From NCBI RefSeq assembly GCF_023522835.1, contig NZ_JALCZU010000002.1, positions 186,001 through 250,000 of the forward strand: a DNA stretch of 64,000 nucleotides. Direction: 5' to 3'. A program made the translations under genes and the position numbers. The notes beneath the pieces were generated by a model. It ran no database searches. It saw only the letters and a program-made list of their open reading frames with translations, and had not been told where the DNA came from. Below are positions 25,594 to 34,543 of this stretch, one piece after another. Within the stretch, counting starts at the first letter, position 1. The number at the start of each line of letters is the position of its first letter. This stretch comes from Oceanobacillus saliphilus. Lineage in GTDB: Bacteria > Bacillota > Bacilli > Bacillales > Amphibacillaceae.

Positions 25594-27627
25594 TCAATCC
25601 AGTTTATCTACAAAGGAAAATTCCTGCTCCAAATACTTCCTTAATGAATCGTAATTCTTGTCATTTTCTAACAAGTTCATTTCTATGATTTCCTGGGCAT
25701 CATTTCTTGCCGTTTCCAATGCTCGGTAATCATGTATCATATCAGCCACCTTAAATTCTGGTATCCCACTCTGTTTTTTCCCAAAGAAATCACCTGGTCC
25801 CCGCAATTTAAGATCCTGTTCTGACAATTCAAAACCATTAGCTGTTTCAGTCATAATCCGCATTCGTTCTTTTCCCACTTCGCCTTTTGGTTCTGCAATA
25901 AGAATACAGTAGCTTTGCTTGTCTCCTCTGCCAACCCTTCCTCTCAACTGATGAAGCTGTGATAATCCAAATCTTTCCGCGTCATAGATAACCATAATTG
26001 TTGCGTTTGGTACATTTACACCAACCTCCACAACAGTGGTCGAAACAAGAACTTGAATATCGTTGGCTGCAAATTGTTTCATTATCCCATCCTTTTCGGC
26101 AGCAGGCAGCCTGCCATGCATTAAACCGACGTTAACTTCCGGAGGGTAATATTCCTGTAGCTGATGAAAAAGATCAACTGCATTTTGAATATCCAGTTTG
26201 TCCGATTCCTCAATTAAAGGACTGATGACATACGCCTGTTCACCTTCTGCAACCCGCTTAGCTATAAAATCTAGTATTCTTTCAAACGTGTTTTCCTTTG
26301 TCCAAATCGTTTCAATTTCTTTTCTGCCAACTGGCATTTCGTCGATGACGGATACATCCATATCACCAAAAGCAGTAATTGCGAGCGTCCTCGGTATAGG
26401 TGTTGCTGTCATAAACAATACATCGGGATTCAGCCCTTTATCTCGAAGGGTTCTTCTCTGTTCTACACCAAACCGGTGCTGCTCATCAACAATCACAAAG
26501 CCCAAATCATTGAATATGACCTCATCCTGAATCAGTGCGTGTGTTCCAACTATAATATCTGCATCACCATTTTGAATGGTCGAAAGTATTTCCTTTCTTC
26601 TTTTTCCTTTTACAGAACCAGTTAGCAGGACAATTGTTGCCAGGTCTCCAAATAGTTCTGTTAAAGACTGATAATGCTGTTCAGCGAGGATTTCAGTTGG
26701 AACCATTAATGCCCCCTGCTTTCCGGCTGTAATGGAAGCATATAGACTTATTGCAGCCACCGCTGTTTTCCCTGACCCAACATCACCTTGCAGCAGTCGA
26801 TTCATACGATAAGGGGATTTTAAATCGGCCAGTATTTGATTGAGTGATTTTTGCTGTGCAGTTGTAAGTGAAAAAGGAAATGCCTCTATGAACTCCTGTA
26901 CTTTCACAGCTTCGTAATGCTGGGTATTGCCTTGTGTTGATTCACGTTTTAGCTTACGCAGCAATTGCATTTTCAGTTGAAAAAGCAAGAACTCTTCATA
27001 TGTAAATCTGCGCCGTGCATGTTTTAGTACGCTTCTGTTCTGTGGAAAATGCATGGAAAACACTGCATCTTTGCGTCCTGGTATTTTATAGGATTTAAGA
27101 TAATGAATGGGCAATAGTTCATGAATGTCATCTCCATGTTCGCTCCATGCTGTCTTGATTATTTTTTTTAGTTTTATGTTTGTAAAATCTCCTTTTAACG
27201 AATAGACCGGATTGATATTAGCTTGGTCTTCAGCAGGGCCCAATTTATAATTACTAACCGTAATCTGCAGCCTATGGGCATCCCATTTACCTGTTAGCGT
27301 AATCATGTTATCGGGAATAATTTGCTTTTTGGCAAATGCCCGGTTGAACATTACTGCCTTTACCGCTATGCCTTCCACTTCTAACGTAAAGGATAGCCTT
27401 GATTTATTTCTGCCATAAAAAGTAAGGGAAGGTTCATGAACCACCCTTCCCTCAATAGTAACTTTATCATCATGTATCAGTTCACTAAGTGGCTTTATTT
27501 CATATACATCATATCGATATGGGAAGTAGTATAGAAGATCTGCAATCGTGTGAATATTCATCGATGCCAGATCTTCAGCAGCCTTTTGTCCCACTCCTTT
27601 TAACTTTGTTACGGGCTCGCTAAGCAC
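25594..27627 (-). CDS. recG: ATP-dependent DNA helicase RecG
   Basis: Remodels stalled forks and Holliday junctions. It is 677 residues: N-terminal wedge/OB domain (GVGQKAAEDLA, LLYYFPYRYD), SF2 helicase motifs GDVGSGKTAVAA (Walker A), IVDEQHRFGVEQR (DEQH), MTATPIPRTLAI, TTVVEVGVNVPNA and QLRGRVGRG. The start is GTG 27627 with a weak AGTGATT-type site. It lies 15 bp after sdaAA, and the FapR promoter lies immediately after its stop. Confidence 0.98.
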   Translation of the reverse strand: MLSEPVTKLKGVGQKAAEDLASMNIHTIADLLYYFPYRYDVYEIKPLSELIHDDKVTIEGRVVHEPSLTFYGRNKSRLSFTLEVEGIAVKAVMFNRAFAKKQIIPDNMITLTGKWDAHRLQITVSNYKLGPAEDQANINPVYSLKGDFTNIKLKKIIKTAWSEHGDDIHELLPIHYLKSYKIPGRKDAVFSMHFPQNRSVLKHARRRFTYEEFLLFQLKMQLLRKLKRESTQGNTQHYEAVKVQEFIEAFPFSLTTAQQKSLNQILADLKSPYRMNRLLQGDVGSGKTAVAAISLYASITAGKQGALMVPTEILAEQHYQSLTELFGDLATIVLLTGSVKGKRRKEILSTIQNGDADIIVGTHALIQDEVIFNDLGFVIVDEQHRFGVEQRRTLRDKGLNPDVLFMTATPIPRTLAITAFGDMDVSVIDEMPVGRKEIETIWTKENTFERILDFIAKRVAEGEQAYVISPLIEESDKLDIQNAVDLFHQLQEYYPPEVNVGLMHGRLPAAEKDGIMKQFAANDIQVLVSTTVVEVGVNVPNATIMVIYDAERFGLSQLHQLRGRVGRGDKQSYCILIAEPKGEVGKERMRIMTETANGFELSEQDLKLRGPGDFFGKKQSGIPEFKVADMIHDYRALETARNDAQEIIEMNLLENDKNYDSLRKYLEQEFSFVDKLD

Positions 27628-27642
27628 AGCAAATCACTCTCT

Positions 27643-28518
27643 CTACATAGTCATTCCAAAAATTTTTTCTTTTAGCAATCTGCCGGTTGGGGTATCTGCC
27701 AATCCACCTTCTCCAGTTTCACGTAAGCTGGAAGGCATTTGTTTACCAATACGGTACATTGCACCAATTACTTCATCACATGGTATTTTGCTTGTGACCC
27801 CTGCCAGGGCAAGGTCAGCAGATACAATTGCCAAAGACGAGCCACCTGCATTCCTTTTAACACATGGTACTTCAACAAGACCAGCAACTGGATCACAAAC
27901 AAGTCCCAGCATATTTTTCAACGTAATGGCAAATGCCTCGGCTGATTGCTGAGGTGTACCACCAGCCATTTCGACAATTGCTGCTGAAGCCATGGCACCG
28001 GCAGATCCAACTTCAGCCTGACACCCTCCGGCAGCACCTGAAATAAATGCATTATTGGCTACTACAAAACCAAAGGCCCCTGCCGTGAACAGGTAACGTA
28101 TCATTTGTTCACGTGTAGGATGAAGCTGTTCTTTAACGGCAAACAACGTACCTGGTACACAACCTGCACTCCCAGCAGTTGGGGTAGCACAAATAATGCC
28201 CATCGCTGCATTTACTTCATTTGTCCCCATTGCTTTACTTACCGCATCCATCATAAGATGGCCCGATAACGGTGTTTTTTCTTTCATATATTTTTGTATG
28301 CGAACTGCATCACCGCCAGTAAGGCCTGTAACCGATTCGACACCTTGCATTGCATCATCGATGGCTCTTTCCATTACTTGCAGGTTTTTTTCCATTTCTG
28401 CAAATACTTCTTTACGCGTTTTCTCTTTAACGTCCATTTCCTGGCGTATCATCACTTCAGAAATTAAAATGTTTTCCTTTTGAGCTATCTCAACCAATTC
28501 GGCAACTGTTCTGAACAT
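27643..28518 (-). CDS. sdaAA: L-serine dehydratase alpha subunit
   Basis: Iron-sulfur enzyme converting L-serine to pyruvate and ammonia together with SdaAB. It is 291 residues. Cys ligand candidates are in ICATPTAGSAGCVPG, SGAAGGCQAEVGSAG and GLVCDPVAGLVEVPC, the family's cluster loops. The second of two adjacent ATGs fits GGAGAGGAG best and the B. subtilis start (MFR). It follows sdaAB by 20 bp. Confidence 0.97.
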   Translation of the reverse strand: MFRTVAELVEIAQKENILISEVMIRQEMDVKEKTRKEVFAEMEKNLQVMERAIDDAMQGVESVTGLTGGDAVRIQKYMKEKTPLSGHLMMDAVSKAMGTNEVNAAMGIICATPTAGSAGCVPGTLFAVKEQLHPTREQMIRYLFTAGAFGFVVANNAFISGAAGGCQAEVGSAGAMASAAIVEMAGGTPQQSAEAFAITLKNMLGLVCDPVAGLVEVPCVKRNAGGSSLAIVSADLALAGVTSKIPCDEVIGAMYRIGKQMPSSLRETGEGGLADTPTGRLLKEKIFGMTM

Positions 28519-28538
28519 CATAAAACTCCTCTCCGGTA

Positions 28539-29201
28539 TCAGCTGACAATTTTACTAATTTGAATAATATGGTCAGCTTCTTCCAGTTCCTTTAAAATGG
28601 TATCTTCCACATTCTGATCCACTTCAATGACCATTAATGCTTCCTTACCAACATCTCTTCTGTTGACCTCCATATGACCGATATTGATTTCATGCTTGGC
28701 AAGAATACGAGTAACAGAAGCGATTGCTCCAAACCGATCTGTATGCATAATCAGAATAGCAGGGTGGTTACCGGAAAGTCGAAGTTCGAAACCATTGAGT
28801 TCTGTAATTTCGACCTTTCCTCCACCTATTGAAATCCCAACAAGCTCCAGCTGATCTGTTTCATCACCAATAACAAGACGGGCTGTATTTGGGTGATCTA
28901 CGGAGGCGCTGTCTTCAAAAAATTCGATTTCAAGTCCATTGGCTTTGGCAATATCCAATGCCTTGCTCATCCGTGGATCGTCTGTTTCAAAACCTAATAA
29001 TCCTCCTGCCAATGCAAAATCTGTTCCATGTCCTTTATATGTTTTGGCAAAGGATTCATATAAATGGATTTTTGCCCATTTTGGTTGTTTTCCAAATAAA
29101 TTTCGTGCTGCCTTTCCTATCCGTGCTGCTCCTGCCGTATGTGAGCTTGATGGCCCGACCATGACCGGACCAATAATATCAAAGACTGAATTATATTTCA
29201 T
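28539..29201 (-). CDS. sdaAB: L-serine dehydratase beta subunit
   Basis: 220 residues: the N-terminal serine dehydratase beta domain (SVFDIIGPVMVGPSSSHTAGAARIG) and a C-terminal ACT domain (AILIMHTDRFGAIASVTRIL, INIGHMEVNRR), the likely serine-binding regulatory module. ATG 29201 follows GGCGGTGA; the frame continues upstream to 29276 but that part is leader. It is the first gene of sdaAB-sdaAA-recG. Confidence 0.97.
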   Translation of the reverse strand: MKYNSVFDIIGPVMVGPSSSHTAGAARIGKAARNLFGKQPKWAKIHLYESFAKTYKGHGTDFALAGGLLGFETDDPRMSKALDIAKANGLEIEFFEDSASVDHPNTARLVIGDETDQLELVGISIGGGKVEITELNGFELRLSGNHPAILIMHTDRFGAIASVTRILAKHEINIGHMEVNRRDVGKEALMVIEVDQNVEDTILKELEEADHIIQISKIVS

Positions 29202-29417
29202 GCGACTCACCGCCTTTTCATTTCGAATAAATCTTACTCTATTGTAAAGTATAACAAAAAAGACTATAATAATCATTTGTGGATTATAGAATTAGCATTT
29301 GTTTATAAATCTGTCCTATCTTTTTAATAAATAGTACATGATTGATAGCTGAAAATATATAACAGCTTTTTCTATATTCGGGTGGGAGAGGGATGTAAGA
29401 ACAGATGAGGAATTCAG

Positions 29418-30689
29418 ATGAAACAACCTGGCGATAAACAAAGAGTCCCTTTAGGAAATGAGATAATTGCTGGAGTAATAGGCTATTTCACAACAGTATA
29501 TATTGTTATCGTCAATGGATCGATACTAAGTGATGCGGGTATTTCCCTTGAAGCTGGCATGATTGCTACGATAATGGCTACTTTCGTAGGTACAATGATG
29601 ATGGGATTATACGGTAAGCTACCCTTAATACTAATACCAGGAATGGGAATCAACGCTCTATTTGCCTATTCCATCGTTGGCAACAACGGATTTACGTTTC
29701 AGGAAGGCTTAGCTGTCGTTCTCGTTGCTGGACTTATTTTCATCCTTACAGCATTCAGCAAACTTGGTGTAATCTTAAAAGATTCCATACCAGAATCTTT
29801 GAAACACGGAATTACCGTTGGACTCGGTTTTTTCCTGATACTGATTGGCTTAGAAAATAGCGGTCTTATAACGAGTGGGGAAAGTACCATCATTGAGATT
29901 GGTGATTTTACATCAACCACTGTCATTGTTAGTCTTCTCACTTTATTTTTTGCCATCTATGTATTCGTTAAGAATGTGCCTGCGAACTTTTTAATTACAA
30001 TGGTCGTTGGAACATTACTTGCAATGCTTTTCGGTCTTCCAAAAGCTGAAATGACTACAGTCAGTATAAATTTCAGCGAACTTCTCTTTATGCCGTCTTT
30101 TTCCGCAGCAGGGGAATTTTCCTTCTGGGTCGCAGTATTTCCATTAGCATTAATTCTCATTTTTGAGAACATGGGTATTTTGACTGGACAACTACAAATG
30201 CTGGACAGGGATAAAAGCTATAACAAAGCATATCGAATTACGGCTATTTCTGCTACCGCTTCCGCATTTTTTGGTACTTCACCAACTGTTTCCGGAGCGG
30301 AAAATGCTGCGGTCATTGCTTCAGGTGGAAAGACAGGAAGAGCTGCCATTACGGCTGGTCTATTGTTTTTGGCTACGATCGTTATTATTCCTTGGATATC
30401 AATCGTTCCAAATTCAGCAATAAGCCCTATATTAATTATCGTTGGCTTTTTGATGGCGCAAAATATACGTCACTTACCGTTAAGCAATTTGTCGGAGAGT
30501 ATTCCAGCTCTCCTGATTGTTGTGATGATTCCATTCACATACAGTATAGGTGATGGCATGGCTTTCGGTTTCATTGCTTACCCGCTGGTTAAAGCAGCTT
30601 TAGGTAAACAAAGGGACCTCTCCAAACCACTAATAGCAATATCGGTCTTATTTTTACTCAGTTTTATTTTAAAGATTGCTGGACTGTAA
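29418..30689 (+). CDS. NCS2-family (AzgA-type) purine permease
   Basis: 423 residues, about 12-13 hydrophobic segments, with GYFTTVYIVIVNGSILSDAG near the N-terminus, LILIPGMGINALFAY, GITVGLGFFLILIGLENSG, and FFGTSPTVSGAENAA, the pattern of the AzgA-type guanine/hypoxanthine/adenine permeases (PbuG/PbuO). The exact substrate cannot be told. GAGG lies 7 nt before the ATG. The gene points against its neighbours between sdaAB and fakA, where B. subtilis has none, suggesting insertion. No purine riboswitch was recognised upstream. Confidence 0.9.
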   Translation: MKQPGDKQRVPLGNEIIAGVIGYFTTVYIVIVNGSILSDAGISLEAGMIATIMATFVGTMMMGLYGKLPLILIPGMGINALFAYSIVGNNGFTFQEGLAVVLVAGLIFILTAFSKLGVILKDSIPESLKHGITVGLGFFLILIGLENSGLITSGESTIIEIGDFTSTTVIVSLLTLFFAIYVFVKNVPANFLITMVVGTLLAMLFGLPKAEMTTVSINFSELLFMPSFSAAGEFSFWVAVFPLALILIFENMGILTGQLQMLDRDKSYNKAYRITAISATASAFFGTSPTVSGAENAAVIASGGKTGRAAITAGLLFLATIVIIPWISIVPNSAISPILIIVGFLMAQNIRHLPLSNLSESIPALLIVVMIPFTYSIGDGMAFGFIAYPLVKAALGKQRDLSKPLIAISVLFLLSFILKIAGL

Positions 30690-30731
30690 CGTTTGGAAAG
30701 TTTTATACTTTCCCTATCTGCTAAAAAGAAA

Positions 30732-30768
30732 AAGTGACTATGCAATTATTCGCATAGTCACTTATCTT
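30732..30768. terminator. Bidirectional terminator between the permease and fakA
   Basis: AAGTGACTATGC and GCATAGTCACTT (30732-30743, 30752-30763) form a perfect 12-bp stem. On the minus strand TTTTTCTTTTT follows, on the plus strand ATCTTATTC. The genes converge here. Confidence 0.85.
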
Positions 30769-32428
30769 ATTCTACAGAGAAGATATAGGAATATATAGGC
30801 TGGTTGCCATTGTGAACTTCAATTTCAACGTCTTCATATGTTTCTTCAACGAATGAGACAAGTTTTTCAACCTCTTCATCATTCACATCATTGCCATATA
30901 AAATGGTCAGTATTTCATCATCATCTGTCATAATTTCCTTCAACAATAATTTTGTTGCTTCTGCTTTATCCTTATGGGTTGCAACGATTTTACCCTCATC
31001 AATCCCCATGAAGTTGCCTTTTTCAATTGTAATGCCATCAATTTGTGTATCTCTGACAGCATAAGTGATCTGCCCTGTTTTCACTTGCTTGCGGGCTTCA
31101 TCCATCCTGTCTCTGTTTTCATCAATAGCAGATTCCGGATGATATGCAAGCATCGCGCTAATTCCTTGAGGTATTGTCTTGGTAGGGACTACTTTGACAT
31201 TCTCCTCCGCAAGTTCTGCAGCCTGATCTGCAGCCATCAGAATATTTTTGTTGTTTGGCAAAATAAGTATGTTGTTCGCATGCGCTTTTTTGATGGCGTC
31301 TGTAATATCCTGTGTACTAGGATTCATTGTTTGTCCGCCTTCTATGACCACTGATGCCCCGAGGCTCTCAAACAATGATTTAAGACCGCTTCCCATTGCA
31401 ACTGTTACAATGGCATATTCGGTTCTGTCTTTAGGAGTTGACTTCTTTTGATGATCTCCAACAAGTGCCGTATGTTGTTCACGCATGTTTTCAATTTTCA
31501 TGTTGATCAAACTTCCGAATCGCTGTCCTAGTGTAAGACATGTTCCTGGAGTTTCAGAATGGACATGGACTTTCACAATGTCTTCATCAGATACAACAAG
31601 TAAAGAATCGCCAAGTTCACTCAGTTCATTACGAAAATCTTCTTCACTGAATGGATTCTTTGCCAATTTTTCATCTTCAAACTTTACCATGAACTCTGTA
31701 CAATATCCAAAGACAATATCAGAAGTGTCCATGAAATCCTGTGTTACTTTATGATGTTCGGCATTAACCATTTCTTCCATTCTTACATCAGTTGCATCCT
31801 CTGGAAGCTCCTCACCTTTTAGAGCAGCCAAGAACCCTTCATAGATTGTTACAAGGCCTTGTCCACCTGAATCAACTACGCCAACTTCTTTTAATACAGG
31901 CAGCAGATCTGGAGTTCTTCGGAGTGAAGCTTTTGCTTCAACCAATACCTTTTCCATGAAGGCGATAACATCTTTTTCATTTTTAGACTCACTTACTGCT
32001 TTTTTTGCTGAATCTTTTGCTACAGTCAAAATGGTACCTTCAACAGGCTTCATAACAGCCTTATAGGCAGTAATCACTCCAGCATCAAAGGCCTGGGCAA
32101 AATCAGTTACTGTCAGCTCTTGTTTCTTTTCCATACCTCTTGCAAAGCCCCGGAATATTTGCGACAGTATGACACCTGAGTTTCCTCTGGCACCCATTAA
32201 TAAACCTTTTGCAAAAGCATTTGCGACTTCAGAAACATTATTGCTAGTCAGCTTTCTTACTTCATTCGCTCCTGATGTCATCGATAAATTCATATTTGTG
32301 CCGGTATCACCATCTGGTACCGGAAAGACATTTAGTGCATCAATTTTTTTAGCATTGTTTGTTAAATGATGTGCTCCGGAAAGAATCATTTGTGTTAACA
32401 TTGCTCCATCTAACTTTACAACCGTCAC
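30767..32428 (-). CDS. fakA: Fatty acid kinase catalytic subunit FakA (YloV, DhaL-type)
   Basis: Phosphorylates exogenous fatty acids held by a FakB/DegV carrier, feeding the PlsX/PlsY pathway. It is 553 residues: an N-terminal DhaL-like ATP domain (ALNVFPVPDGDTGTNMNLS with Mg-binding Asp, KGLLMGARGNSGVILSQIF), a linker, and a C-terminal YloV-type domain. GTG 32428 with GGAGGAGG is the start; the frame opens slightly earlier. It is coupled to yloU as in all Bacilli and fits the lipid theme of the fapR cluster. Confidence 0.95.
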   Translation of the reverse strand: MTVVKLDGAMLTQMILSGAHHLTNNAKKIDALNVFPVPDGDTGTNMNLSMTSGANEVRKLTSNNVSEVANAFAKGLLMGARGNSGVILSQIFRGFARGMEKKQELTVTDFAQAFDAGVITAYKAVMKPVEGTILTVAKDSAKKAVSESKNEKDVIAFMEKVLVEAKASLRRTPDLLPVLKEVGVVDSGGQGLVTIYEGFLAALKGEELPEDATDVRMEEMVNAEHHKVTQDFMDTSDIVFGYCTEFMVKFEDEKLAKNPFSEEDFRNELSELGDSLLVVSDEDIVKVHVHSETPGTCLTLGQRFGSLINMKIENMREQHTALVGDHQKKSTPKDRTEYAIVTVAMGSGLKSLFESLGASVVIEGGQTMNPSTQDITDAIKKAHANNILILPNNKNILMAADQAAELAEENVKVVPTKTIPQGISAMLAYHPESAIDENRDRMDEARKQVKTGQITYAVRDTQIDGITIEKGNFMGIDEGKIVATHKDKAEATKLLLKEIMTDDDEILTILYGNDVNDEEVEKLVSFVEETYEDVEIEVHNGNQPIYSYIFSVE

Positions 32429-32457
32429 TGTATTTCCTCCTCCAAACTGAAGCAAAA

Positions 32458-32820
32458 TTAATCTTTTGCTACACGGACTCCTTGAATATATATATTTACT
32501 GAGTCAATTGATAATCCTAATGATTGACTTAACGTATACTTTACCTGTGATTGTACATTGTTTGCCACTTCAGATATCTTTGTACCATAGCTGACGATTA
32601 TATACATATCAATATGCAGTTTCTCCTCTTCCTGACGAACTACAATCCCTCGGGAGTAATTCTCTTTTCTCAGGATTTCGGCGATACCATCCTTGATTTG
32701 ACTTTTGGATGCCATCCCAACAATACCATAACACTCTACTGCCGTTCCACCTGCAATGGTAGCAATAACTTCATTTGTAATTGTTACTTGACCATCATTT
32801 GTATTAAGTTCAATGGACAT
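32458..32820 (-). CDS. Asp23/Gls24 family protein YloU
   Basis: 120 residues of the Asp23 envelope-stress family: SIELNTNDGQVTITNEVIAT, AVECYGIVGMASK, HIDMYIIVSYGTKISEVA, VNIYIQGVRV. It is always encoded before fakA; Asp23-family proteins sit at the membrane in related species. The second of two adjacent ATGs gives the family start and best spacing to AGGAGG. Confidence 0.94.
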   Translation of the reverse strand: MSIELNTNDGQVTITNEVIATIAGGTAVECYGIVGMASKSQIKDGIAEILRKENYSRGIVVRQEEEKLHIDMYIIVSYGTKISEVANNVQSQVKYTLSQSLGLSIDSVNIYIQGVRVAKD

Positions 32821-33123
32821 CATAATCCTCCTTAATTCCTGTCAAAAGTTCCTCTTAAACTCGGAAACATAATATAAGCAAATTATACTATAGCCTGATT
32901 ATATTTAAAAGCAACTACTAATATTTAGTGATAAAGGGAAACAAAAAATTCCACTTATTACAATGGACGATACTGGTTCATCTGTCAAGTACTTATTCTT
33001 TATCAAGCTGTATACAGACTGCTAAAATAACGATATCAGGAAAAACATTCATTGCATTCTAAGCTTAGTTATGATAAATTATATAAGTAATAATGACACA
33101 TGATAGAGTAAGGAGGGATTAAC
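32821..33123. other. Divergent yloU-rpmB intergenic region
   Basis: About 300 bp between divergently transcribed yloU and rpmB. It holds the rpmB promoter near its right end and a minus-strand TATAAT upstream of yloU without a good -35. I see no repeat, hairpin or small gene in the middle. Confidence 0.6.
33052..33080 (+). promoter_or_regulatory. Promoter for rpmB
   Basis: TTGCAT (33052-33057) and TAAATT (33075-33080) are 17 bp apart, about 45 bp upstream of the rpmB ATG. Confidence 0.55.
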
Positions 33124-33312
33124 ATGGCTAGAAAATGTGTTGTAACTGGACGTCAAACTCGCAGTGGAAACCAACGCTCTCACGCTATGAATTCCAACAA
33201 GCGTAATTGGAAAGCTAATGTGCAAAAAGTACGTATTATGGTAGACGGCAAACCTAAAAAAGTTTATGTCTCTGCACGTGCCCTTAAATCAGGTAAAGTA
33301 GAGCGCGTTTAA
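33124..33312 (+). CDS. rpmB: Large-subunit ribosomal protein bL28
   Basis: 62 residues starting [20 protein letters not shown] after Met, the bL28 pattern; there is no CxxC zinc pair, only the single Cys at residue 5. AAGGAGG precedes the ATG. It is transcribed opposite to spoVM and yloU, exactly as in B. subtilis, and is followed by a strong terminator. Confidence 0.97.
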   Translation: MARKCVVTGRQTRSGNQRSHAMNSNKRNWKANVQKVRIMVDGKPKKVYVSARALKSGKVERV

Positions 33313-33342
33313 TATAACGTAAATAACATTAGTTGTTGAGCC

Positions 33343-33377
33343 AAAAAACACCCGATGCATGCATCAGGTGTTTTTTT
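33343..33377 (+). terminator. Rho-independent terminator after rpmB
   Basis: AAAAAACACC (33343-33352) pairs with GGTGTTTTTT (33367-33376); an inner GATGC/GCATC extends the stem past one mismatch. A long T run follows. Confidence 0.85.
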
Positions 33378-33403
33378 ATATTTCCTTAATATATACTTAA
33401 CGC

Positions 33404-33640
33404 AACTTTCGTCCCAATAAAATAAGTTCAAATATTTAACTGAGTTAAACTTAGAAAGCCACTAATAATCACCTTGCTGACGTGAAAAAGGTAAGACTGT
33501 TTTCGTAATTTATGTTACTTTATAAGCCTCAACATTTTAAGTAAACTCCGACGTAACTTCCCTGTTAATGGAACAAGTTACTTCGGCAACCGCAGCCCGT
33601 ATACACTGCGCTTTTGTATTTCCCAGAGCGGTTGCCTGGG
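33404..33640 (+). repeat. Composite dispersed repeat, copy B (deletion derivative)
   Basis: Starts with AACTTTCG at 33404 and follows the left end of copy A (ACCAATAAAATAAG-like, then CTTGCT, TTTTCGTAATT, TTACTTCGGCAACC). The left module-1 stem arm GCAGCCCGTATACAC (33592-33606) is joined almost directly to the right module-2 arm (GTATTTCCCAGAG at 33616-33628), so everything between is deleted and the two arms no longer match. The right end of the element is not recognisable. It lies between rpmB and spoVM. Confidence 0.8.
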
Positions 33641-33720
33641 AAAATATTTTCCAATAAAAAGAAGCAGTTTATCTCTACTCCGATTGTTATAAACCAACAA
33701 AGATTACGAAAAGAGCTCAT

Positions 33721-33755
33721 AAAAAAGAAAGCTTCTGTCAACCTGTGACAAAAGC
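33721..33755 (-). terminator. Terminator after spoVM
   Basis: On the minus strand GCTTTTGTCA and TGACAGAAGC form a 10-bp stem with one wobble pair, followed by TTTCTTTTTT. It ends the long prpC-to-spoVM transcript. Confidence 0.8.
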
Positions 33756-33765
33756 GTGGCAATAA

Positions 33766-33849
33766 TTATTTATCTTTTTTGAACATCCCAATTACAACCC
33801 TAACAAATCCACCAACAAACCTTGGAAGTTTAATAGTATAAAATTTCAT
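33766..33849 (-). CDS. spoVM: Stage V sporulation peptide SpoVM
   Basis: A 27-residue amphipathic peptide beginning MKFYTIKLPRFVGG and ending MFKKDK. It matches B. subtilis SpoVM (MKFYTIKLPKFLGG...) at its diagnostic start, including Pro9, which is known to matter for membrane-curvature sensing. SpoVM marks the convex forespore surface and recruits SpoIVA for coat assembly. AGGAGGGG lies upstream of the ATG. It sits 32 bp after thiN, as in B. subtilis. Its presence shows the organism is an endospore former. Confidence 0.95.
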   Translation of the reverse strand: MKFYTIKLPRFVGGFVRVVIGMFKKDK

Positions 33850-33881
33850 AAGCAGGGACCCCTCCTGTTCTACAATTCAAA

Positions 33882-34538
33882 CTATGCTTGAATCGTATCA
33901 CAACTCTTTACTAGTAATAGTATGCCTTTTTCAAAAGAAAAAGTACCTTTTTTTGAAAGAAGCTTGTTCGAGATGCAACGTGTAGACCCCCAAGAGACGT
34001 TTGCATTTTCCAAAGGATAGTAAAACCCTTTAAGGTTAATACCTTCCACCACTTTTGTGAATGGAATAAAAGAAATGTATGGATAGGCTTCATTTTTTAA
34101 AATTGTATGGGTGCCAGGGAATGCCATTTCGATTGAGTTGGATTTATCAACAACATAACCATTGATTCCTTTATTTCTGATTAAGTACAGTAACTGGATA
34201 TTGATAAGTTCATGGTCAATCCTACCCCCAGTGACTCCAAACAGATAAATATTCTCAGGTTCCAGCTCAAAAGCCTTGTTTAAAGCAATTTCTATATCTG
34301 TCTCATCTTTTTCGGAGGGATATTCCTCCATATATTTTGTGTTTTGCTCCATTAATAATTTTTCATTGTCAGTTATGGAGTCAAAATCACCTACTGCATA
34401 TTCAACCGGGATATCTTTCTCAGTCAGTGTATATGCACCGCGATCTGCTCCAATCCATATATCTATTTTTCCCTTAAATAGAAGGAGATCCGGAAGCAAA
34501 TTGGCCGGTCCATTACCTACAATTCCTACTGATTTCAT
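33882..34538 (-). CDS. thiN: Thiamine pyrophosphokinase
   Basis: Makes thiamine pyrophosphate from thiamine and ATP. It is 218 residues with IGADRGAYTL, YAVGDFDSI, a PSEKDETDIEIAL stretch and FGVTGGRIDHELINI, the TPK catalytic pattern; the C-terminal beta domain (VSWGSTRCISNKL) binds thiamine. No TPP riboswitch is visible, as expected for an internal operon gene. It is 5 bp after rpe. Confidence 0.96.
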   Translation of the reverse strand: MKSVGIVGNGPANLLPDLLLFKGKIDIWIGADRGAYTLTEKDIPVEYAVGDFDSITDNEKLLMEQNTKYMEEYPSEKDETDIEIALNKAFELEPENIYLFGVTGGRIDHELINIQLLYLIRNKGINGYVVDKSNSIEMAFPGTHTILKNEAYPYISFIPFTKVVEGINLKGFYYPLENANVSWGSTRCISNKLLSKKGTFSFEKGILLLVKSCDTIQA

Positions 34539-34543
34539 TCATA

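Noticed and set aside
29277-29417. Possible purine riboswitch before the NCS2 permease
   Set aside because: The conserved purine-aptamer loops could not be found; only a weak hairpin is present.
33565-33762. A 65-codon minus-strand frame next to spoVM
   Set aside because: It runs through repeat copy B and the spoVM terminator; spoVM in another frame is the real gene.
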